Notes under the pieces: model-generated
Databases searched by the model: none
Told to the model about the DNA's origin: nothing
What the model saw: only the letters and a program-made list of their open reading frames with translations
Part shown: in pieces, positions 56,771-64,000 of the stretch
How positions within the stretch are numbered: the stretch's first letter is position 1
Layout: each line of letters opens with the position of its first letter
Assembly: GCA_905178155.1 (NCBI GenBank)
Contig: CAJINV010000002.1
Span: 7,861,650-7,925,649 of the forward strand
Direction: 5' to 3'
DNA: 64,000 nt
From: Amoebophrya sp. A120
Taxonomy: Eukaryota > Sar > Dinophyceae > Syndiniales > Amoebophryaceae
Translations under genes and position numbers: made by a program

Positions 56771-59700
56771 TCAGGGGCTCGTCATTTCTGTGCCCTTTTC
56801 CGCGTCCTTCCCAGCTGCGGGGCTGACCTTTTTGTTGTCGCCTCCGTAGAACTTGGCCATCGATTCCTTGCAGAAGTAGCACATGGCCGCGAAGGCCACG
56901 CCCGCACAGAAGCACAGGCCGAACAACACTCCGATCAGAATCCACAGCCACGTCAAGGAATCTCCCTCGTCGTCCTTCTTCTCTTCGGCCGCAGTGCCCC
57001 CCGTGGCCGCTCCACTGCTTTGCGGCGATCCCTGCGTTCCGGCGTTGGCCACGGCGCTCGGAACGCTGTCCCAGCCGGAGCCCTGCACGGAGGGGTTTTG
57101 CCAGTTCGCGCCGCCCTCCGCCGCCGCACCGCCCGCGACGTTGGACAACGCCGGCTTGGAAGCCAACCCGTTCACGGCGAGCACCAGGCTTGCGGAGGAC
57201 AGCGTGCTGTCCGCCTGCGATTCCTGCCCGAAGTAGTCGACCAAAAGATTCCCGAACCCCGGGTCCGCGACCTGCTCCATCAGTTCGTCGGGGGACTGCG
57301 GCGGGGCGGAGTCACTGGCACTACTGCCCATGCTACTCCCCGTCGGAGGAGTTACCGTCGCGTCCGCCTGGATCAGCTTCTGCGTACCGTTGGAACCGGC
57401 CTGCAACAGACGGAGCAACAGGCCCTGCTCGGAAGCCGCGGAGGAGGAAACCCAAGACGAAGACGCCGCTTTGTTGTTACGCTGTTCCATTTCGAACACC
57501 TGCAGCGCTTCCTCCAGATCCGGGTCCGCAAGCAGCATTCGGGCGGTCGACACGGCGGCCGTCCCGGCCGCGTCGGTGTAGTTCAGCTTGCTCGCATCGA
57601 TGGTCACGGCGCTGCTGCTGAGACCGAGCGCGCGGGACACTGTCCGCGACAGCGCACTTACCAGTGCAGACTTGACCGTCGAGGACAGACTCGCCACGTC
57701 CGACTGGATGAGCAGCTCCAGCTTCATGTCGAACGACCCCGCGGGATCCGTGTCGAACTGCGCGAAGTGGCACCACAGGCGGTCGGCGCGGAAGACCGAG
57801 TACCGCGAGCTGTGCGTGTAGTTCATCTTCCCCACGGAAAACAGGCCGGGCTGCATGAAGCTGCAGAACCTCCGGGACAATTCACGCGCGTGCACCCCAG
57901 GCATCGCCACTCGCCGGTTCGTGTCGTCCAAGCTCGTCGGGTTGAAGGCGCCGACGAACTTCGACGCGCTCGTGTTGTTCGCGATCGCGGCGGTTGCCTG
58001 GTGCATCTTCGAGTTCCCCTTGTATTTCATGTCCAGCGTCGCGGCCGGAAACCAGGGCATGCCGGTGGGCACCGGCTTGCCGGAACCAAACACGGCGGAC
58101 TTCGCGGACCGCGACCGGATGTTCGCCGGCAGCTCCGCGCACGTGCTGGCCGACACCTCGTTGCAGAAGCCCACCGTACTGCCGTACTGCACGTTGGACG
58201 ACGCGACCGCGTCGCGGTTGCACCGCGTCTTGCTGTCGCACAGGTTGTACTCGAGCCGGTTTTCGCTCCCGGGAAGTTTCAACGCGGACCCGCGACTCGC
58301 GATCTTGTCGAACGCATTGTACTTGGTGGCCGTGAACCCGTTGTGGTTGCGGATGGCGCCCCAGGACTTGACCAGGTTGAACTCGTCGGATCCCATGTTG
58401 TTCACGATCGTGTGGTATGCAGTGCAAAAGTATCGCACTCGTAGTAGTTGCAGTCATGCATGACAAATCTGGTTCCTTAGCTCATTCAGCAATACAAATC
58501 CCATTTCTCCTTCTGGACAAATTTGCAATGCTATTTCTACTAGTACGATACTTTTGCAATGCATATGTGATTGTCCCCCTTGACGGTGAACGGGTCGTTT
58601 CCGAACAGAACGTTGCGCACCACGGTGGTGAACCGCCCCGGGTTCGTGGCGGTGCTGCTGGTGTCCAGCCGGATGGACTTGATCTTGGTCGGGCCGAAGA
58701 TGAAGTTCCCGGAAATCAGGGTCCAGTACTGGCCGTCGATCTGGATGTGGAAGCTGGCCGTGTCCTTCCAGCTGCCCATGTACCCCGTCCCCACGATCAG
58801 GTTGTTCTTGCACTGGTACCCCCGCGCCCAGTGCTTGAAGCCCCCGCCGTGCCCGTTGTACAAAAGCGTGTTCTATCAAATGTAAAAATGTCTGGGTCTG
58901 GAAGATTGGCAGGTTTGTCATGCACATTTTGCATGACTCCTGATGTCTGTGATGCATGCCCTAGCATCACAGATTTTGTGAGGGCTTCCTGATGCCTATA
59001 CCGTATGACAAATGCTCTTTCCGTGTAGCAAAACTTGGACTCTCTTTGCTGCTCATGCAATACAGATTTTTTTAGAATCCAAAATCAGCATAACAAGTTG
59101 GATTCTTCCAGACCCAGACATTTTTACATTTCATATGTTCTGCTGGAGGGTGTCCTTGAACCCGTCCCCCTGTATCCCACAGAAAAAAGCTGGCAGGTGC
59201 AGGTCATATTTGTAATGCAAAAATAAATAGACAAAAAAATTTGTATTGCATATCCTAAATAGCATGCTATGAGGCCGCCCATGGCAGATTTTTCTGTGTA
59301 TTTATTTTTGCATTACAAATATGCCCCGCCAGCTTTTTTCTGTGGGATACCCTGGAAGCAGTACTCGTAGCCGTCCGTGTTCTTCCGGTGCGCGTACCCG
59401 TTGAAGGCCACGTAGTTCCGGCTCACGAACGCGTTGCTCGCCTTGTAGCGGACCGCCCGCTTGGTGGCGCCGGCGACGATCGCGTTGTCCGCGATGAAGA
59501 GCCGCTTCCCGCTGCCCCGCCCGTTCTGCTTGGTAGTGAAGATCTGCACCGTGGCCCAGCTGCTGTGCGGGGGGGAGTACAGAAAGTGGTTGTACAGGAG
59601 GTAAATGTTCAGGTTGAACTTGTTCCCCACCAGGGGCTGGCTTTTGGAGCAGCAGTTGGTCCCGAAAAAGTGCAGCCCCTCGATCCAGATGTAGGTGTTG

Positions 59701-61160
59701 CGCTGCTTCAAGTTGATCGGCCACGCCTTCGACTGGTCCTTGACCCGGACGTGCGGCGGCCAGCCGTCGCGGTTCACGTAGTTGTGCTGCACCGACAGCG
59801 CGTGCGGGGCCCCGGACGCGGCGTAGAACAGCTTCTTGCTCGCGGTGTCGTACCACCACCAGGTGGAAGTCGAGGTGTCCAGCGTGGCCTCGGCGTTGCT
59901 GGCCAGCGTCGAGAAGTACTTGGTCGGCAGGTTTTTCCCGAAAGTTCGCCCGTACCCGAGCGGCGAGTAATGGTTCACGGTTTGGACGGTCTGTGTTTGT
60001 CGTTGATTTGATGACACTTCCATCTTTCAAGATATATTTGAGGACTCGTCTCATGGCTAGATTCATTCAATGTGGTACGTTGGTACGTTATACTCCTGGT
60101 TGTGGAAGTTTAAGCAAATTATGTCGACTTTTATTCAGCACCAGACGCTACCCATATTTATTACATTGCTCTAATGTCATCGTAGGTAATGCGCGAAGAC
60201 CTATATTCTACTTACCCCGTTCGCGTCCACTTTCGGCCCGGTGATCCGCTGCGTGTCCTGGTGCCCCACGTGCATGGGGTCATAGACTACACAGGGCACG
60301 CTCGAGTGCGCCAGGCCGTGGCCGCCGCTGGAGTCGCCGGTCGCGCACTGCATGGACTCGGCCATGAAGACAAAGGAGGCGATGTTGTTGGTCACGTTGG
60401 TGCCGTCGACGAGCGCGGACACGTCGGCCTCGTAGTACGCCTTGTTGTTTCCCGCCGCGGACGTGGTGTTCACCAGACTCCAGACCAGCTCCTGCGTGAC
60501 GTTTCGCGTGCCGTCCAGGATGGCGATGGTGGAGTCCGACTGGATGGCCAGGTTTTGCCGGTCCTCGACCACGGCCCCGTGCAGCGCCTGGTCGTAGAAC
60601 CCGGCTGCCAGCTTGCAGTTCGTGAACTGCAGGTTCCGGCTGCTCGACGTGGACGTGCCGTACACGTCCGCCTGGTCCACGCATTTTTGGATGGTTTGAA
60701 AGGCGTCGCCGAGGCTCTGCCCGCTGTTCAGGTCCGACCCGAGCTCGGGGCTCACGTAGTAGCAGTTCATGGTGCAAGATTCCTGTGTACTCGGCTTCGA
60801 CGGCTCGTGCGCGCTGCACAGGTCGTTGGGCACCACCTCCCACTTGTTATCGTCGAACCAGACGCCAATCGTGTCGGCCGGGGCGGAGGACATCCCGATG
60901 TTGCCCATGCACTTCACCGTGTAGTACCGAATCCCCTGCGTGCCGCACTCCGCCCACTTCCGCGGCTCACCCAACTTCGCGCATCCGACGGTGTAGGAGT
61001 CCACCATCTTTTCGTACTTACCGCGGATCTGCGCTCGGGCGGGTAGGAAAATTCCGAAGTGAACATGCTGCACAACTGCCAGGAAGTGGGCAAGCAGTGC
61101 GCCGCTTCTTGTGGAGGGCATCCGACTGCGTGCGGAAAATGAAAACTTCAGTTGTCCCAT
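56771..61160 (-). CDS. Cell-surface beta-helix protein with TSP1-like region and C-terminal anchor; three introner elements
   Basis: Exons: 61160-60216, 59990-59351 (to the IE-14 flank), 59168-59136, 58868-58566, 58410-56771; 3561 nt, 1186 residues. Signal peptide (SGALLAHFLAVVQHVHFGIF). A TSP1-like Cys region follows (KWAECGTQGIRYYTVKC ... STQESCTMNC), then YYVSPELGSDLNSGQSLGDA and FQTIQKCVD, the typical opening of right-handed parallel beta-helix (pectin-lyase fold) proteins. Its coils continue past all three elements. A Ser/Ala-rich stalk precedes a membrane helix at about 1130-1155 (WLWILIGVLFGLCFCAGVAF) and a short tail. Intron 1 is GT-AG (225 bp); the other three interruptions are IE-14, IE-13 and IE-12, and each excision keeps the frame. 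It probably binds or cuts a glycan at the surface, but no catalytic residues are identified. Confidence 0.82.
58416..58565. mobile_element. IE-12, introner-like element, family B
   Basis: 150 bp, the smallest copy. Ends TATGCAGTGCAAAAGTATCG and, reversed, TATGCATTGCAAAAGTATCG. Flanks TGTGG and TGTGA match 4 of 5. Same family as IE-3. Removal of 155 bp joins KGDNH to TIVNNMGSDE in frame. Confidence 0.9.
58874..59135. mobile_element. IE-13, introner-like element, family A
   Basis: 262 bp. Ends TATCAAATGTAAAAATGTC and ...CATTTTTACATTTCATA; exact flanks TGTTC (58869-58873 and 59136-59140). Interior colinear with IE-2 at 11975-12254. Antisense to its host, whereas IE-2 is sense to its own. Removal of 267 bp joins TLQQN to TLLYNGHGG in frame. 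Confidence 0.93.
59173..59349. mobile_element. IE-14, introner-like element, family E
   Basis: 177 bp. Perfect inverted ends TATCCCACAGAAAAAAGC (continuing TGGC), then a second inner inverted pair built on TTGTAATGCAAAAATAAAT. Exact flanks CCCTG (59168-59172 and 59350-59354). Removal of 182 bp joins EYCFQG to DGFKDTL in frame. Only 32 coding bases separate it from IE-13. Confidence 0.93.
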
Positions 61161-62704
61161 GGTTTCGATACACTTATCACTGGAAGCCGAAGCACACACA
61201 GTGAAAAATTGTGGAAATATTTACTGCACAAATAATACAGGAAAGTCAGGAAGCCATACAAAGAAAAAACACTGCCTTTACACAAGTGGAGGTCCCTATC
61301 TACTCTAGGTGTGAGAGTACTTTACAGCTTGCGGTGGTCTGGTCCGTTTTCTTGCAATTACATAGAGTTTCCTCCTTGGGAAAGAGATCAATGAACCTGG
61401 TAAGTAGTTTTTTTCTTCAAAGAACTACCCAAAAGATACCTCCAGAAGAGTTGTCCAGCGTGATAAAAACGATTGCAAAATTGACAGTGTACGTGGACGT
61501 GAACGTGAACGTTTCTTTTGCCGCGATGCACGAGAAAAGTAGAGTCACGATGATCAAACCGACCCCAAGCGCAGTACATCTTGCTTCCTTTTCTTTTCTT
61601 CTGTACGATGGAAGCAGCGGTTAGCCGAGGAATAGACTTGTCACATACCGATGTTGGTATGGGAGGACGGAGGAGAAAGCAGCTTGCTACAAGCAAAGCT
61701 TGTTCCTGATCAATATCAGTGCCGATCGGAATCGGGTGTAGTTCCTACGATCCACAGTATTTTTCTTTACTCATTGCACCTGCGTACACAACAAAAAATC
61801 TGATTATTCGTAGTTTCAGTGTGCTGTAATCAATAGGTCATCTTGTTGAGCAGCTGGATATGCTGCACTGTACAAGTACAAGTTCATTCGCGGGACCTCA
61901 ACACTAGCTGTGCTAGCTTTCTAGTATGTGCAAGGCATTTTCAGTTCAAAGTCAAAACAATTGCATATGGTACAAGACATTTTGTTTCTGTAAGCGAAAT
62001 AATAACCTAAAACCTGTATCCCGACCGGAGAGTTTTTGTCACAACTCTCGTCTCAATTCTCGGATACTCTGTCTGACGATTGATTCAACAACGATTTCAC
62101 TACCTGATGTCACAACCTTAAACCTTTTGTCTGTATATCAACCTGTGTCTGATGAAGATCATGATCTTTCCTCGATTACTTTGGAGCAACTTCCAGGAAG
62201 CTTGTTCTACTTGTGTGAAGATGCTCCTGGCCCATACAAGCACACCGTTAACGTTCAACCGGAGTTGGCGACTCCAGGAAAACGAGCGGTCCTTGACAAG
62301 GCAAGATACTACTGCAGTCCAGACAATGGAACCGCTCTGTGTACAAGCTACCAGCGCTGCTGTGCCTATATCAATGGCCAGCACTGTGCTATTGCTATAT
62401 TTTTCTGAGTCTGATTCGATAAAAGTTTCAGATTTACAAAAAGTGTGCAAGCAGGATCGCGAGCACTATAACTGTGAACTCATAAAGTAAGAACCTTCCG
62501 TGAGCGTGAGCAGTTCCTTCCATTCTTACCTTTTCCGCCTATGGAGGAGTCAGCTGAGACAATCTCAACTACTACAATGACGACCTTTTATGACGTAGGT
62601 CAGGCACCTCATCATTGTGGTCGTGTACTTATGTCTCAAACCATGCTGCTAACCAACGTCGATGCAAAACCGGTCATGCACAATCACGAACTGCAAGCTG
62701 CAGG
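61161..62704. other. Intergenic, 1.5 kb
   Basis: Between the beta-helix gene start and the kinesin-like stop. The plus frame 61926-62408 (160 codons) has a Cys-rich end but overlaps an equally open minus frame (62118-62450) and has no recognisable domain. Not accepted as a gene. Confidence 0.4.
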
Positions 62705-63701
62705 TTAGTTTCGCCTCAACAATATTGCCGCAGAAGATGCAAGATAGATTCTTGCGACTGACTCTACTACGTTGTCATTACAGTTGAGATTGTCCTCGCA
62801 GCTGAGCAGGCCATACGTCCGAAGTTTCGCGTTTTTCCTTGCTTGGTAGAATGTGTAGGCCTCGTCGTCGCCCTGAAACCGCTGCGCTTCCAGCATGTCG
62901 TACTGCTCTTTGGAGTCCCGCGTTTGCGCCATCTGCATGGAGGCGGCCAGCGGCGAGCGCGAGGTCACGTTCGTGTTCGAAAACTTCTCGTACTTCGCAG
63001 CATACCACTGCTCGAAGGCCTGCACCAACTCCCGCTTGCACACCTGCATCTCCTGCTCCCCGACGACGATGGCCTGGTCCAGTTGTCGCTTCTCCTCGAG
63101 CATTTTTCGGTGCTCGGTGCGCTCCTTCTGCTTCGTCGACAGGAGTGCAAATTCCTCCTCGTCAATCAGATCGGACTGCGCGCCGCCGGCGCCGCTGGCA
63201 GACGCCCCTGTCGTCGTGGAGATGATCAATGCTAGTAAACTCTTTTTAACTGGCTGTCGGTTAATATAATTTTCTCAGAAGTTGTCACTGGCTGGCGCCA
63301 GTTCTAAAATTTCCTGTCATCATGTTGACCGCACTAGTGTGCAGCTCTTCTCATGGAATCGGAAATCTGTCTTGAGCGACATGACAACATCTCCAGCTCC
63401 CGCAACAAGAAAATAAGCAGTAGTTCATTATCATTTACAAATCTCACAGTACTTTGCGTTATTCTCTGGTCCAGCGCTTCCACGGTTTGCTTTTTCTGGT
63501 TCAGTTTCTGGATCAGCAGCTTGCACTCCTGTTTGCGCTGCATCACACTCGATTTCAAATTCTGGAACTGCCTCTCGAAAGCGCCGCCCTCTTTCCTCTT
63601 CCAAGACAAGAAAACTGCTGCCTTGTCCTCGGGTGCACGGGAGGCCTTCGCAGATCCGGGACGCTGTGGCCTCCGCGGCGTCAGCACCTCGCCTTCCTCG
63701 C
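62705..63701 (-). CDS. C-terminal part of a kinesin-9 (KIF6/KIF9)-like protein, 5' end missing
   Basis: Two exons of a minus-strand gene whose motor part must lie beyond the window. Exon 63701 to about 63448 starts after a TTTTGCAG acceptor: EVLTPRRPQRPGSAKAS, then AAVFLSWKRKEGGAFERQFQN and a coiled coil. The second exon from about 63207 reads DLIDEEEFALLSTKQKERTEH, then a coiled coil ending ELVQAFEQWYAAKYEKF. The order (F..WK/K.. helix, loop, hydrophobic-DEEEF helix, final F..WY) fits the conserved tail of kinesin-9 motors, which act in cilia and flagella. The donor (GTGAGA at 63447) is my best choice, not certain. The 3' limit may contain another intron. Confidence 0.6.
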
Positions 63702-64000
63702 CTGCAAAATAAAAGTGTTTTTAGTGGGATCATGGATCATGCTCACTTAGTCACTCAGTTAATTACATGGCGCAACTACTCGCTCATTTCGACATGTCCA
63801 AGCTCAGTGACAATTTCCACTGGCACTGCACCAGCTGCCGAATACGATACTTTACGTTTCCTGCCTCAACAGATTGATATTTATCCGGTCTAGTAGATGA
63901 AACACTCGATAGACACTACGCTGCAGACATGACCTCCACGCTGCACACTGAAATAATAGAACGCGATAATATCATCCCGAAGCAACTATACCGTCCCCCG
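63702..64000. other. Window edge, probably intron of the kinesin-like gene
   Basis: Starts with the acceptor TTTTGCAG (minus strand) at the exon boundary. No open frame on the minus strand connects clearly, so this is most likely intron with the preceding exon outside the window. Confidence 0.4.

Noticed and set aside
57020-58444. 474-codon plus-strand open frame
   Set aside because: Antisense to the beta-helix protein's last exon; Arg/Pro/His/Val-rich composition typical of a complement frame, and it runs through IE-12.
61926-62408. 160-codon plus frame with Cys-rich end
   Set aside because: Overlaps an equally open minus frame, opposite to the gene array, and no domain or signal peptide is visible.

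Overview
This window is nuclear DNA from a protist. Multi-exon genes with ordinary GT-AG introns (polyubiquitin, glycine cleavage H protein, transhydrogenase, syntaxin) rule out a bacterium. Almost every recognisable gene is on the minus strand: polyubiquitin, mitochondrial uL24, GcvH, NAD(P) transhydrogenase, a PXMP4-like peroxisomal protein, a long PPR protein, XPB helicase, a Qa-SNARE, two cysteine-rich surface or secreted proteins, a beta-helix membrane protein and a kinesin-9-like tail. A one-way gene array together with introner-like insertions suggests an alveolate, most likely a dinoflagellate relative such as the parasitic Syndiniales (Amoebophrya-type). That assignment is inference; no rRNA or other marker is present.

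The main discovery is a set of short mobile elements inserted in genes. Each is about 150-340 bp, begins TATC or TAT(G/A/T), ends mostly GATA or CATA, carries long terminal inverted repeats and is flanked by a 5-bp target duplication that is exact or nearly so. Removing the element plus one duplication copy restores the reading frame in six independently checkable hosts, so they behave as introns without fixed GT-AG ends. Five unrelated inverted-repeat families share the same ends and duplication length. I call them IE-1 to IE-14: family A (TGTCTGGGTCTGGA core), B (TGCAAAAGTATCG), C (GGAAAAATCCCCCC), D (AAAAACGTCCCCACCCC) and E (CCACAGAAAAAAGCTGGC).

Layout. 1-8 kb: two uncharacterised minus-strand genes. 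9.2-10.9: six-unit polyubiquitin. 11.8-14.3: a small plus-strand gene, a nested palindrome and a small minus-strand gene, with IE-2 to IE-4. 14.4-16.5: uL24m and GcvH. 17.8-24: low-complexity large proteins. 25.7-26.3: small membrane protein. 28.5-32.9: transhydrogenase with IE-5 and IE-6. 33.4-35: PXMP4-like with IE-7. 37.5-43: PPR protein with IE-8 to IE-11. 44.3-45.7: secreted Cys-rich protein. 46.2-48.8: XPB. 49.6-51.1: syntaxin. 51.7-55.6: type I Cys-rich membrane protein. 56.8-61.2: beta-helix protein with IE-12 to IE-14. 62.7-64: kinesin-9-like tail running off the window. The genes are housekeeping plus surface functions and form no single pathway.

Exon coordinates were read by eye and may be off by one or two bases. 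For eight multi-exon genes the summed exon lengths are exact multiples of three, which supports them.
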